Assembly: GCA_947495035.1 (NCBI GenBank) | Contig: CANLXI010000005.1 | Location: 124,001-188,000 of the forward strand | Length of the DNA: 64,000 nt | Reading direction: 5' to 3' | From: an uncultured Granulosicoccus sp. | Lineage (GTDB): Bacteria > Pseudomonadota > Gammaproteobacteria > Granulosicoccales > Granulosicoccaceae | Part shown: piece by piece, positions 25,125 through 34,355 of the stretch | Layout: the number at the start of each line of letters is the position of its first letter | Position numbering within the stretch: the stretch's first letter is position 1 | Notes under the pieces: model-generated | Told to the model about the DNA's origin: nothing | The model's input: the letters and a program-made list of their open reading frames with translations, nothing else | Databases searched by the model: none | Program-made: the position numbers and the translations under genes

Positions 25125-27072
25125 AGGAAGATTCCAGTTCCTCTTCCAGCACCGAGGCAATGGTCTTCACGAGATCCTTGGCGTCGACTGGTTTGTGCAA
25201 CAGACGACAGCCGGTTTGCTGTGCTTCACGGAGTCGTTTCTTGGAGGTATCGCCGGTCACGATGATCGCCGGAATCCGTCGTTCGAAATGAGCTCTCACG
25301 GCATTGATGGCAGCAGTGCCGGTCAGTTCGTTCTTGAGCTGATAATCCACAACCAGAATGTCCGGTTGCATGTCCTGTTCCTGCAGCAGACTCAGTGCCT
25401 GTCCGGTGGATTCGGCTGCCAGTGTCTGACAGTCGAAGGCTTCCAGTATCAGTTGCTGGCCTTCCCGAATATCCGGTTCGTCGTCAATGAAGAGTATTTT
25501 CATACCGGCGAGCCTGAAAAATCGTGAAGGCGTGTTGGACTTGTTCAGATCAGTCGACTTGCCCAGGGGCACGGTCACCGTGAAGGTGCTTCCTTCGTTG
25601 GTCGCGCTTTTCAGGGTGATATCGATATCCAGAAGTTGTGCCATTTTCCGGACAATGGCCAGGCCCAATCCGAGTCCTCGCGTGGTTTTCTGCTGATCAT
25701 TGTCCAGCTGGAAATATTCGGAAAAGATCTCCTCATGATGCTGTGGCGGAATGCCGGGGCCGGTGTCGATCACATCGATCTGCAACTTGCCGTCTCTTTC
25801 CACGCTGCGCAGAAGCACGCTGCCGGAGAGGGTATGCGTGATGGCATTCTGCAGCAGATTTCTGATGATCCGGGCGAACAGTACCGGATCGGTGTGCACG
25901 ATCGAGTCGGTGAGTTCCACGGACACCGGGATCGACTTGGTCTTGCCTAGCTGAACGAATTCATCACGGATGCTGTTCAGCAGACTGCGAATGGAGAATG
26001 TCTTCAAGGAGACTTCAACCACGCCGGCATCCAGTCGAGAGATATCCAGCAGACTGTTGAACAACGCGTTCAGCGATTCGCTGGAATGACGGATCTTCTG
26101 CAGAACATCCCTGTCGTCGCTGTCTTGCAGACGACCTTCGAGCACCGCCAGAAACAGGCCCAGTGCATGCAGGGGTTGCCTGAGGTCGTGACTGGCGGAC
26201 ACCAGAAACTTGTTCTTGGCACGAATGGCCTGTTCGGCAATCTGTCGATGCTTGTCGGCATTGAGTTTTTCCTGGGTGACCTGACGCAGCATCAGGTTGC
26301 GAGCCTGCAGGTTGCGCTCCGCCAGAACTCGATCCGTGATATCGGTTGTGACAATCAGCAGTGCATAGATATTGCCCTGGGAGTTGCGCAATGGCCGTCT
26401 GGCAACACGCTTGTAGCGGCGATTGACGGCAAACGCCCGCCAGTCCAGCTCCTCATTCGTTGTGGATTCACCGGTCTGAATGGCGTGATCATCCTGAAAC
26501 CAGGTTCCGCTCCAGCCGGTCCTCGGATTGCCCAGTACAACCTCGCGGTCTATCCCCACCTCCAGATCGTTCTTGCCGATGATCCTGTCCTTTGCCATGC
26601 CGACGGTCTGGGCGAAGGATTCACTGACTTCCAGGTAGCGGTGTTCGTGATCCTTGATGACTACCCAGTCGTTCAGCAGGTCGACAACCTGGTGCAGGAG
26701 CTGTATTTCAGGAGATTTCGGGGTGTCGAGCCCCAGAGGGGACTGAAAGCGCCTGACGATCTGGTCCAGTCGCCAGGCGAGAGCCCTGGTGCCGATTTCA
26801 TCCGGTGTGATCAGGTCGGTGACATGTCTGCTCGTCAGGTTCTCGGGGATGTTCTGATGCGGATTGACGATGAGAATCACCGGCACATTGCGGGTGATCG
26901 GCATCGAACTCGTGGCTTGTTCCAGCTCTTGCGAGCGCCCGTCAACGATCAGCACATCGTGCAGACTGGGGTGCAGACTGGAGCGGTTGCTGATACGACT
27001 GATGTCGCCCAGGGAGCGAAGTGCATCAATCAATGACTCATGGCAATCGTCGAATACGGCAATTCTGGTCAC
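25123..27072 (-). CDS. Hybrid sensor histidine kinase with PAS and C-terminal receiver domain
   Basis: About 649 residues, cytoplasmic. The N-terminal ~110 residues resemble a degenerate receiver (TRIAVFDDCHESLIDALRSL). A PAS domain follows (DWVVIKDHEHRYLEVS... LLIVTTDITDR), then HisKA with the phosphoacceptor His in SASHDLRQPLHALGLF. The HATPase has the N box (RNLLQNAITHT), DTGPGIP and GLGLGLAIVRKMA. A C-terminal receiver has ILFIDDEPDIREG, phospho-acceptor Asp in ILVVDYQLK and a Lys in LLHKPVD. The layout recalls the NahK/LadS-like and RcsC-like group with SASHDLRQPL. GTG 27072 lies just after the upstream dehydrogenase stop with AGGAA 11 nt away; longer starts at 27123-27162 overlap that gene. 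Confidence 0.88.
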   Translation of the reverse strand: MTRIAVFDDCHESLIDALRSLGDISRISNRSSLHPSLHDVLIVDGRSQELEQATSSMPITRNVPVILIVNPHQNIPENLTSRHVTDLITPDEIGTRALAWRLDQIVRRFQSPLGLDTPKSPEIQLLHQVVDLLNDWVVIKDHEHRYLEVSESFAQTVGMAKDRIIGKNDLEVGIDREVVLGNPRTGWSGTWFQDDHAIQTGESTTNEELDWRAFAVNRRYKRVARRPLRNSQGNIYALLIVTTDITDRVLAERNLQARNLMLRQVTQEKLNADKHRQIAEQAIRAKNKFLVSASHDLRQPLHALGLFLAVLEGRLQDSDDRDVLQKIRHSSESLNALFNSLLDISRLDAGVVEVSLKTFSIRSLLNSIRDEFVQLGKTKSIPVSVELTDSIVHTDPVLFARIIRNLLQNAITHTLSGSVLLRSVERDGKLQIDVIDTGPGIPPQHHEEIFSEYFQLDNDQQKTTRGLGLGLAIVRKMAQLLDIDITLKSATNEGSTFTVTVPLGKSTDLNKSNTPSRFFRLAGMKILFIDDEPDIREGQQLILEAFDCQTLAAESTGQALSLLQEQDMQPDILVVDYQLKNELTGTAAINAVRAHFERRIPAIIVTGDTSKKRLREAQQTGCRLLHKPVDAKDLVKTIASVLEEELESS

Positions 27073-27079
27073 TGTCGTG

Positions 27080-28138
27080 TCAGTTCCTTTCCCGGGCAAT
27101 CTCTGCCACCTTGTGGGCGTCATCGACACTGGATCGTTCTTCGACATGTTGCAACTGCGCAATCTGCAATTGTCTGTCTGGCTTGCCTTGCAGCTTGTTC
27201 AGCAAGTCACTGACCAGCATTCTGCCGATGAGTTGACGCCCGCCTTCCACGGCAGCAGCTCTATGAGGTGAGAGGATGACTTCAGGCAGGGTTCTGAGAG
27301 GATGCGATATGGCCAGAGGTTCTTCCGGAAAGACATCGATGGCCAGCTTGATGCGTCCCTCGGCAGCGGCATCGACGACAGCGTCGAAGTCGATCAGGTG
27401 GGCACGGCTGATGACCACGAACAGCGAGCCTCTTGCCATGCTTGCAATGGCCTGTCTGTCGACCATGCGGTGATTGGATCGGGTCGGGGCAGCGGTGACA
27501 TACACGACCCGGCAGCTGCTCATGAGAGTTTCCAGATCGACCAGTTCGATACCATCACGCTGCGCGGTGGCTTGATCCAGCCAGGGGTCAAAGGCCTTGA
27601 CGGTCACATTGAATGGTCGCAGGACGTCGTGGGTTGCGCGAGCGATCGATCCGTAGCCGATGAAGCCCACCGTTGCATTGAAAACGGTGAAATCGGTTTC
27701 AGTATTGTCATTGAGCCAGTGTTCGGTGCCAGTGCGAAAATGCTCGTGCTCCGTGACCAGACCGCGGGCAGCGGCGAGCGTCATTGCCAGAGCCATCTCG
27801 GCAACGGATTCGCGAAATCCCGGTGCGCAGCTCAGTACCTGAACGCCGCGTTGCGCGCACAGCGCATAGTCGATGGTGTCCGGAAAGGCTCCTGACACTT
27901 CGACCACGGTATGCAGCCTGGTTGCCCGTGCCAGTGTGTCGGCATCCACCTGAGGGGAGGCGGCGACCAGAACGTCAGCTCTGGGCAGGGCTTCATCGAG
28001 TACGGCGGATGGAATCGGTTCATCCTGAGCCCAGATCAGCTCGAAGTGTTGCTTCAGCAGGTTCAGATCTTCAGCCGAAAACAATTCGTCAATCTTTCGC
28101 CAGTGTACATCGAGAATCAGGGTCGGTCTGGAAGGCAT
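27080..28138 (-). CDS. D-isomer-specific 2-hydroxyacid dehydrogenase family protein
   Basis: A 352-residue NAD(P)-dependent dehydrogenase. The NAD-binding Rossmann motif is TVGFIGYGSIARATHDVL. The catalytic triad is visible as Arg in VVISRAHLID, Glu in DVFPEEPLA and His in ILSPHRAAA. These match the 2-hydroxyacid dehydrogenase family (phosphoglycerate, glyoxylate/hydroxypyruvate and related enzymes). The substrate is not readable. Its stop lies 7-8 nt before the preferred start of the kinase gene on the same strand, so the two may be one operon. The N-terminal PTLILDVHWRKIDE block differs from SerA, so serine synthesis is not implied. Confidence 0.88.
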   Translation of the reverse strand: MPSRPTLILDVHWRKIDELFSAEDLNLLKQHFELIWAQDEPIPSAVLDEALPRADVLVAASPQVDADTLARATRLHTVVEVSGAFPDTIDYALCAQRGVQVLSCAPGFRESVAEMALAMTLAAARGLVTEHEHFRTGTEHWLNDNTETDFTVFNATVGFIGYGSIARATHDVLRPFNVTVKAFDPWLDQATAQRDGIELVDLETLMSSCRVVYVTAAPTRSNHRMVDRQAIASMARGSLFVVISRAHLIDFDAVVDAAAEGRIKLAIDVFPEEPLAISHPLRTLPEVILSPHRAAAVEGGRQLIGRMLVSDLLNKLQGKPDRQLQIAQLQHVEERSSVDDAHKVAEIARERN

Positions 28139-28386
28139 GTCAGGTGTGCAGGTTTGCGAAACACAGTGATGGTTTCACTACGGGCCTCTACAGTCAAGGA
28201 AGGTAGTGCGCCAGGCAGTGGATGCCAGCAAGGGACGGTGGCCGCCAAAACCTGCGCACCTGCCGAGGGGCCGCTTTGGTAGACTGAGCGACTGCTGAAT
28301 GGACTCGCGGATGATGTTGATGCTGCGAACAGGGATGCCTTCTTCCAGTCTGATGCTTCTTCACGTGTTCACGCGCTGTCAACGAC

Positions 28387-30249
28387 ATGATAAAGACTCT
28401 ACTCCCTGTGCTCCTTTCGGTACTGCTGCTGAGCGCCTGCGGCGGCGGGTCCGGCGTTACGGTTGAGGCCGCTGGCGATCCGACAGAGCAAGGTAATGAT
28501 CCCGATACCTCGTCAGACGGATCTGACGACAATGATGTAGACAGCGACAGCGACAGCGACAGCGACAGCCCGGCAGCTCCCGACGCACCCGACGCACCCG
28601 ATGCACCCGATGCACCCGATGCACCCGATGCACCCGATGCACCCGATGCACCAGTTTCGGGCGGTGATGTCGCAACACCGGGCGTCAACACACCCGAGCT
28701 GCCCAGTGACGATGATTCGTCGCAGCCATTGCCGCCGGCGCCATTGAACCTGCGCTCGAGTCGCTACTCGGACACCGCTGCAGAGCTGTTCTGGGAACAG
28801 CCGGAGGGTGTTGATGCCGACACCGCGCGATATGTGGTCACTCTGGACGGCAATGAGCTGGGTAGGGTGAGTTCCCGGAGTTTCTTTATCGAATCGCTGC
28901 AGGCGGGGCGTGAGTACACCCTGACGGTGTCCACGTTGGACGGCAATGGCCTGCTCAGCCTGCCTGCGGACATTCTGATCAATGCACAGATCGACATACC
29001 GCCGCCGGTCTACGACTTCGAGCTATCCCTGGGGCAGACCAGGGTGACACTGGAAGAGGGCAAGGACGTAGGCGCCGTAGTCCGCATCAACGCGATGCCA
29101 CAGGGCAATGAAGCAATCCAGTTACAGGTTCAGGGGCAGAATCCGGGTGATATGGCCGATATTGTCCTGGAACTGGATCGCGAGTTCCTGCAAGGGGAAC
29201 AGCTGAGCGCCGAACTCAATCTGCATCTACCGGTCGGCATGCGGCCCATCCAGCCACAGGAGCGCCGGCTCAACATCGTGGCAAGCAGCGGCGAGGAAGT
29301 GCGCATTGCCGAACTCGTGCTGGATGTCACGCCAGTGGCAGCACCGGACGTCTACTTGCTGATTGGACAGAGCAATATGGTCGGTTCCAGCGAACCGGGT
29401 GCCAAACAGGTCTGGGCTGGCGGTCTGGATGAACGCAACGGGCGCATCTGGCAACTGAATGTGGCGCCCAACAACACGCAGATCTTCAGCGGACTGGCAG
29501 ATTTCCAGAACGAGTCCGGCACGCTGATCGAGCCCCACTTCATCGAGGCAGAGGACCCCCTGCACGATCCGCGCAATCCGGTAGTGGCGTTCAAGGGCGG
29601 TACCACGATCGGCCCGGGGCTCTCGTTTGCCAAGGCTGCGCTGGCCGATACCACGCAGAGAATCTATCTGGTGCCCGCCGCCTGGGGGGCCAGTGGCTTC
29701 TGCCGCGTGGCCGGCAACGAGCTGGCCTGGAATGCCGGCAGCTCTGACAATGCTTCTCTGGGGGGAACAGGATTGCTGGAGCGTGCGCTGACTCGCCTGC
29801 GTATTACCCTGCGTGAGACCGGTGGCATACTGAGAGGCGTACTGTGGCATCAGGGAGGTGCCGACTCCAACGACCAGGCTTGCGCTGATGCCTATGCCGA
29901 GAATCTGAAGCTGATGGTCGAGCGCATTCGTCGCGAGGCTCCACAGGATATACGCGGAGACGCGGCTCGAGGCTCACAGGCTCCGATACCCTTCATTGCC
30001 GCCACACAGTCCCGGGGCGCTGACGATCGGGGTGACTATTCCCTGTGGGCATCGACAAAGCATCAGGTGGATGCCGTGCACAGGAGCATTGATGCCTTGT
30101 TGCCATACGCGGACTGGGTCAACAACGATGATCTCGTGCCACCGTCCTATCCCTGCGGTTCCAGCTCCTGTGTTCATTTCGGCGCAGCTGCAAGTCGCGA
30201 AACCGGTCGCCGCTATTACGAAGCCCTGAAGCGCATCTGGCAACGCTGA
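28387..30249 (+). CDS. Lipoprotein SGNH/CE6-like carbohydrate esterase with Asp-Ala-Pro linker
   Basis: A 620-residue lipoprotein. The signal ends in lipobox LLLSAC (Cys 18). A low-complexity acidic linker follows, with Asp-Ser repeats and eight Asp-Ala-Pro triplets, and then a fibronectin-III-like domain (about residues 120-200, APLNLRSSRYSDTAAELFW). The catalytic part begins with VYLLIGQSNMVG at ~322-333, where Ser of GQSNM is the nucleophile of sialate-O-acetylesterase/CE6 enzymes. GVLWHQGGADS lies at ~484 and the C-terminal His in CVHFGAAASRETG at ~595. It probably removes acetyl groups from glycans at the cell surface or in the periplasm. Confidence 0.8.
   Translation: MIKTLLPVLLSVLLLSACGGGSGVTVEAAGDPTEQGNDPDTSSDGSDDNDVDSDSDSDSDSPAAPDAPDAPDAPDAPDAPDAPDAPDAPVSGGDVATPGVNTPELPSDDDSSQPLPPAPLNLRSSRYSDTAAELFWEQPEGVDADTARYVVTLDGNELGRVSSRSFFIESLQAGREYTLTVSTLDGNGLLSLPADILINAQIDIPPPVYDFELSLGQTRVTLEEGKDVGAVVRINAMPQGNEAIQLQVQGQNPGDMADIVLELDREFLQGEQLSAELNLHLPVGMRPIQPQERRLNIVASSGEEVRIAELVLDVTPVAAPDVYLLIGQSNMVGSSEPGAKQVWAGGLDERNGRIWQLNVAPNNTQIFSGLADFQNESGTLIEPHFIEAEDPLHDPRNPVVAFKGGTTIGPGLSFAKAALADTTQRIYLVPAAWGASGFCRVAGNELAWNAGSSDNASLGGTGLLERALTRLRITLRETGGILRGVLWHQGGADSNDQACADAYAENLKLMVERIRREAPQDIRGDAARGSQAPIPFIAATQSRGADDRGDYSLWASTKHQVDAVHRSIDALLPYADWVNNDDLVPPSYPCGSSSCVHFGAAASRETGRRYYEALKRIWQR
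28540..28650 (+). repeat. Coding tandem repeats: hexamer then nonamer
   Basis: Inside the esterase gene, five GACAGC units (28540-28569) encode Asp-Ser repeats, and eight CCCGA(C/T)GCA units (28579-28650) encode Pro-Asp-Ala repeats. They form a flexible linker between the lipid anchor and the folded domains and are prone to slippage in multiples of 6 or 9 bp, which preserves frame. Confidence 0.95.
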
Positions 30250-30270
30250 GCCGGATCTGTTTCCCATGCC

Positions 30271-30288
30271 GTGACACTCGGCTGTCAT
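30271..30288 (+). promoter_or_regulatory. Putative PHO box upstream of pstS
   Basis: GTGACAC (30271-30277) and CTGTCAT (30282-30288) are separated by 4 bp, the PhoB direct-repeat spacing. The second is a perfect half-site; the first matches 4 of 7. It is 70 bp before the pstS start, in line with the usual PhoB control of pst operons. Confidence 0.5.
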
Positions 30289-30358
30289 ATTGTGCCGCTA
30301 CGCTACGAATCTGAATTCAAGTTCTTCATTCATGTTCAACACGGCGCACAGGGATTCC

Positions 30359-31414
30359 ATGTCCAGCTCAATATTCAGATCGTTCGCAATTGCCACAGTC
30401 GGCGCTTCTCTCGTCATCGGCAGTTCGCTGGCCAATGCCGATACCAAGCTGATCGGTTCTGGTGCCAGCTTCCCCTTTCCCATCTACTCCAAGTGGTTCA
30501 AGGACTTCAGCCAGGCGTCCGACGGTGTGCGTGTCGACTACCAGGCCAAGGGTTCTGGCGCCGGCATTCAGGATCTGGTCAACGGTACGGTCGATTTCGC
30601 AGCCAGTGACGCAGCCATGAATGCCGAGGAAATGGGCAAGGTGGACAAGGGAGTGGTTCTTCTGCCACTGACTGCCGGGGAGGTCGTGCTGGCCTACAAT
30701 CTGGACGGCGTCGACGAGCTCAATCTGCCACGCGATGTCTATCCGCAGATCTTCACGGGTGAGATCACTCAGTGGAACGATGAGGCCATCGTGGCCGCCA
30801 ACCCGGGTGTGGAACTGCCGGATGAACAGATTACCGTCGTCGTTCGTTCCGATTCCTCCGGTACCACGCATGTATTCACCGGACATCTGAGTGAAATCAA
30901 CGAGTCGTTCAATTCGGCCATCGGTCAGGGTAAATCACCACAGTGGCCACAGACTCAATCATTCATCAAGGCACCCAAGAACGATGGCATCACGGCGACC
31001 ATCAAGCAGACTCCGGGCGCCATCGGCTATATCGAATACGGCTACGCCAAGCTGACTGGCGCCACTACCGCGAGGCTTGAGAATGCGGCAGGCAATTTCG
31101 TTTCTGCCGGTGCCGAAGCGGGTGCAGCGGCTCTGGCCAGTGCCGAGTTCAGTGACTCGACTCTGCCCGAGAGCGAGGTTCCCGATCTGATTTCCTGGAT
31201 ATATGATCCGGCAGGTGAAGAGGCCTATCCGATCGCCAGTTTCACCTGGTTGCTGGCCTATCAGGAGCAGGAAGACGAAAAAGCCGCGGTCATCCGTGAT
31301 TTCGTTGAATACGCGATTACCGAAGGCCAGAAGAGTTCTGACGAACTGGGTTATATCCCTCTGCCCGAGAACGTGGTCGAGCGTGTTCGCGAAGCCGCAA
31401 CGTTCATTCAGTAG
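30359..31414 (+). CDS. pstS: Phosphate ABC transporter substrate-binding protein PstS
   Basis: Periplasmic phosphate receptor, ~351 residues. A Sec signal ends at SSLANA, followed by DTKLIGSGASFPFPIYSKWF, the classic PstS N-terminus with the phosphate-contacting Gly-Ser-Gly. YQAKGSGAGIQDLVNGTVDFAASDA, in two short blocks (KGSGAGI; FAASDA), and VRSDSSGTTHVF supply further ligand residues. ATG 30359 is preceded by AGGGA at 30350-30354; the frame opens at 30290 but the extra residues do not resemble a signal peptide. First gene of pstSCAB. A strong hairpin between pstS and pstC would let the receptor be made in excess over the membrane parts. Confidence 0.95.
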   Translation: MSSSIFRSFAIATVGASLVIGSSLANADTKLIGSGASFPFPIYSKWFKDFSQASDGVRVDYQAKGSGAGIQDLVNGTVDFAASDAAMNAEEMGKVDKGVVLLPLTAGEVVLAYNLDGVDELNLPRDVYPQIFTGEITQWNDEAIVAANPGVELPDEQITVVVRSDSSGTTHVFTGHLSEINESFNSAIGQGKSPQWPQTQSFIKAPKNDGITATIKQTPGAIGYIEYGYAKLTGATTARLENAAGNFVSAGAEAGAAALASAEFSDSTLPESEVPDLISWIYDPAGEEAYPIASFTWLLAYQEQEDEKAAVIRDFVEYAITEGQKSSDELGYIPLPENVVERVREAATFIQ

Positions 31415-31427
31415 ACATTCACGATTC

Positions 31428-31473
31428 GACAGCAGGCTGTGCGCCGTCATCCGGCGCACAGCCTCTGGCTGTC
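31428..31473 (+). terminator. Strong intercistronic stem-loop between pstS and pstC
   Basis: A perfect 13-bp stem, AGGCTGTGCGCCG (31434-31446) with CGGCGCACAGCCT (31452-31464), closes a 5-nt loop. Outer arms GACAGC (31428-31433) and GCTGTC (31468-31473) extend it. No T-run follows, so it is more likely an attenuator or an mRNA-stabilising 3' end for pstS than a full terminator. Confidence 0.65.
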
Positions 31474-31545
31474 TGAGAACTGATCGAACGATACCCGAGG
31501 CGCTCGGAAGCGCCTGCAATTCTCGCCTATCTGACAGGAGCCGGC

Positions 31546-32523
31546 ATGGCCCGACATCAATTCAACATCAGCAGAACCAGTGGCAGCGTCAGTGCTCCGC
31601 CCAGCTCTCGTGAGCTGACCGTCGACTCTCTTTTCCGAGGCTTCGCCTGGATCTGCGCCGCCTTCATCATCGTTCTGACTGCCTGGTTGCTGTTCAAGAT
31701 CGGTGCCCAGGCGATTCCTGCCATCCGGCAACACGGCTTGGGATTCATCTTCGGCACCACCTGGGATGTCTCGCGCGAGTCGTTCGGTGTATTGCCGGAG
31801 ATCTGGGGGACGCTGTACAGTTCCTTTCTGGCATTGATCATCGGTGGCACTTTCGGGGTTGCCATCGCGATCTTCCTGACTCAGGAATTCATCAGTCCGC
31901 GCCTTGCAGCGGTTTTTCGCACGATTGTCGAGATGCTGGCGGCCATTCCTTCGGTGGTGTACGGGCTGTGGGGCATCTACGTGGTCATTCCGATGCTGCG
32001 GCCGATATCCGAGTTTCTGCATGCCTGGCTTGGCTGGTTTCCGCTGTTTTCAACCGATCTGGCAGGACCCGGTCTGGCGCCGGCTGCACTGGTGCTGGCC
32101 ATCATGATCCTGCCAACCGTGGCGGCCATTTCGGTAGATGCCTTGCGCCGTATCCCCTACAAGGTCAAGGAAGCGGCTTATGGCATGGGTACGACCCGCT
32201 GGGAGGCGATACTCAAGGTGATGCTGCCAACCGCATCCTCGGGCATTCTTGCTGCGCTGGTACTGGGGTTCGGACGCGCCCTGGGCGAGACCATGGCCCT
32301 GGCCATGCTGATCGGTAACAGCAATCAGATCAATCTGTCGCTGTTCGCGCCGGCCAACACTCTGGCATCGCTGCTGGCATCGAGCTTTCCGGAAGCAGGA
32401 GTCGTCGAGGTACAGGCCTTGATGTATGCCGCTCTGGTATTGCTGGCCATTACGTTCCTGGTGAACGTGGGTGGACTGGCGATTCAGCAATACACGGTCA
32501 GAAAATTCGAGGGAAAACGATGA
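31546..32523 (+). CDS. pstC: Phosphate ABC transporter permease PstC
   Basis: Inner-membrane channel subunit, 325 residues with about six membrane segments. Family marks include LPEIWGTLYSSFLALIIG, SVVYGLWGIYVVIPML and the EAA-type loop KVKEAAYGMGTTRWEAILKV, then LPTASSGILAALVLGFGRAL. AGGAG lies 5 nt before ATG 31546. Its stop overlaps the pstA start by 4 bp. The gene is 131 bp downstream of pstS, with a strong hairpin in the gap. Confidence 0.93.
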   Translation: MARHQFNISRTSGSVSAPPSSRELTVDSLFRGFAWICAAFIIVLTAWLLFKIGAQAIPAIRQHGLGFIFGTTWDVSRESFGVLPEIWGTLYSSFLALIIGGTFGVAIAIFLTQEFISPRLAAVFRTIVEMLAAIPSVVYGLWGIYVVIPMLRPISEFLHAWLGWFPLFSTDLAGPGLAPAALVLAIMILPTVAAISVDALRRIPYKVKEAAYGMGTTRWEAILKVMLPTASSGILAALVLGFGRALGETMALAMLIGNSNQINLSLFAPANTLASLLASSFPEAGVVEVQALMYAALVLLAITFLVNVGGLAIQQYTVRKFEGKR

Positions 32524-33428
32524 TTCCGGTAGCCAGCATGATCGATGATGATGCTGCCGTCACGGCGGCAAGAGCCATTCCAAGACTGGAACGCCAGGCG
32601 TTCGAATCGCGGGCTCTGAAAAGCGGATTGCTCACGACACTGACCTGGGCGGCTGCGTTGCTGGCAGCGGTACCACTGGTTTCGGTGCTGTACATGCTGA
32701 TTGTCGAGGGTGGCGCACGCATCGACCTGGAAGCCTTGACGGCCTTGCCGCCGGCAGGATTCGAACAGGGCGGGGGCTTCGGCAACGCCATCGTTGGAAC
32801 CCTGCTGATGGTGGGAATCGCATCAGCCATCGCCGTGCCACTGGGTATCATCGCAGCCATCTACCTGTCGATACTGGGTGCACACACCCGGGTAGCCCGT
32901 GTGTCACGTTTTCTGGCCAAGGTACTGACAGGGCTGCCCTCGATACTGGCAGGCGTTTTCGCCTATGCCGCTGTCGTGTTGTGGATGGGTAGTTACTCTG
33001 CCATTGCCGGAGGGGTTGCACTTGGCATGTTGATGCTGCCTACCGTGGTGTTGACGGCTGAAGAGGCGATGAAGGAAGTGCCGCAACGCATGAAGGATGC
33101 CGCTTACGGCATGGGATGCACGCGTAGTCAGGTCATCTGGAAAGTGGTGCTGCCAACGGGGCTGCCCGGCATACTCACTGGCGTGATGCTGGCAGTCGCC
33201 GGTGCAGCTGGGGAGTCCGCACCGTTGCTGTTCACGGCCCTGTTCAGCAACTATTACGTCAGTGAAGTCGTCGAGCCAACGGCCTCACTGTCCATCCTGA
33301 TCTACAACTTTTCAGCCATGCCCTTCGACAACCAGATTTCGCTCGCCTGGGCAGCTTCTCTGGTTCTGGTTTTCATGGTTCTGATTATCAACATCCTCGC
33401 CAGGCTGATCGGTCAGCCGAAGGTCTGA
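32520..33428 (+). CDS. pstA: Phosphate ABC transporter permease PstA
   Basis: Second channel subunit, 302 residues, about six membrane segments. The [18 protein letters not shown] block and the cytoplasmic loop [19 protein letters not shown] are typical of PstA, as is [13 protein letters not shown]. It overlaps pstC (ATGA), indicating coupled translation. It works with PstC and PstB to import phosphate handed over by PstS. Confidence 0.93.
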   Translation: MIPVASMIDDDAAVTAARAIPRLERQAFESRALKSGLLTTLTWAAALLAAVPLVSVLYMLIVEGGARIDLEALTALPPAGFEQGGGFGNAIVGTLLMVGIASAIAVPLGIIAAIYLSILGAHTRVARVSRFLAKVLTGLPSILAGVFAYAAVVLWMGSYSAIAGGVALGMLMLPTVVLTAEEAMKEVPQRMKDAAYGMGCTRSQVIWKVVLPTGLPGILTGVMLAVAGAAGESAPLLFTALFSNYYVSEVVEPTASLSILIYNFSAMPFDNQISLAWAASLVLVFMVLIINILARLIGQPKV

Positions 33429-33456
33429 TGCAACGGATATGCCGGGAGATTTCACT

Positions 33457-34299
33457 ATGAACGCAACCATGCCCCCCAAAAGGGTCACCATTCAAGAAAC
33501 CGCACCTGTGACAAAGACAGCCACTGACGATGTTGTTCTGGACTGCAAGGTTCGCAAGATACACTACGGAGACTTCCTGGCAGTTCGCGACAGCGATGTG
33601 CCCATTGCCCGCAAGCAGATTACCGGTTTCATCGGTCCTTCGGGCTGTGGCAAAAGTACCGTGCTGCGAAGCCTGAATCGCATGAATGATCTGATCGATG
33701 CCTTCCGTTTCGATGGGCAGGTGTCCTATCATGGCAAGGATATCTATGCACGGGACGTTGATCCAGTCGTGGTACGGCGCTACATCGGTATGGTCTTTCA
33801 GCAGCCGAACCCGTTTTCCATGAGCATCTTCGACAATGTTGCCTTCGGACTGAAGCTCAATCGTTTCAAGGGTGATACTCACGAAAAGGTCGAAAAGGCC
33901 CTGCGGGGTGCTGCCTTGTGGGACGAGGTCAAGGGCAAGTTGAAGAACAGTGGCCTGTCGTTGTCCGGTGGACAGCAACAGCGGCTGTGCATTGCGCGTG
34001 CCATTGCCACCGAGCCGGAAGTGCTGTTGATGGATGAGCCCTGTTCTGCTCTGGACCCCATTGCAACTCGCCAGGTGGAAGAGCTGATGCTCGAATTGAA
34101 GGAGAATTACGCCGTGGCACTGGTAACGCACAATATGCAACAGGCGACACGGGTTGCGGACAAGACGGCGTTCTTCGGGGTCGACATGTCGGCAGGTGGC
34201 AGAACCGGTTATCTGGTAGAGATGGGCGATACGGATCAGATCTTCAACCATCCGCGTGAGCAATTGACCCGGCAATACGTCGCCGGCGAGTTCAGTTGA
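33457..34299 (+). CDS. pstB: Phosphate ABC transporter ATP-binding protein PstB
   Basis: ATPase of the phosphate importer, ~280 residues. Walker A is GPSGCGKST, followed by the PstB-specific [12 protein letters not shown]-loop [15 protein letters not shown], signature [16 protein letters not shown], Walker [16 protein letters not shown] and H-loop VTHNMQQA are all intact. ATG 33457 is chosen because GGGAGA lies 7 nt upstream; an upstream ATG at 33439 lacks an SD. PhoU, which often follows pstB, is absent; a Fic-like gene follows instead, 56 bp on. Confidence 0.94.
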   Translation: MNATMPPKRVTIQETAPVTKTATDDVVLDCKVRKIHYGDFLAVRDSDVPIARKQITGFIGPSGCGKSTVLRSLNRMNDLIDAFRFDGQVSYHGKDIYARDVDPVVVRRYIGMVFQQPNPFSMSIFDNVAFGLKLNRFKGDTHEKVEKALRGAALWDEVKGKLKNSGLSLSGGQQQRLCIARAIATEPEVLLMDEPCSALDPIATRQVEELMLELKENYAVALVTHNMQQATRVADKTAFFGVDMSAGGRTGYLVEMGDTDQIFNHPREQLTRQYVAGEFS

Positions 34300-34355
34300 A
34301 CACTTCGAACCGCTCTTCCTGATCGCTGCGGGTCCTTTTCAGGAGTCAGTCTTTC

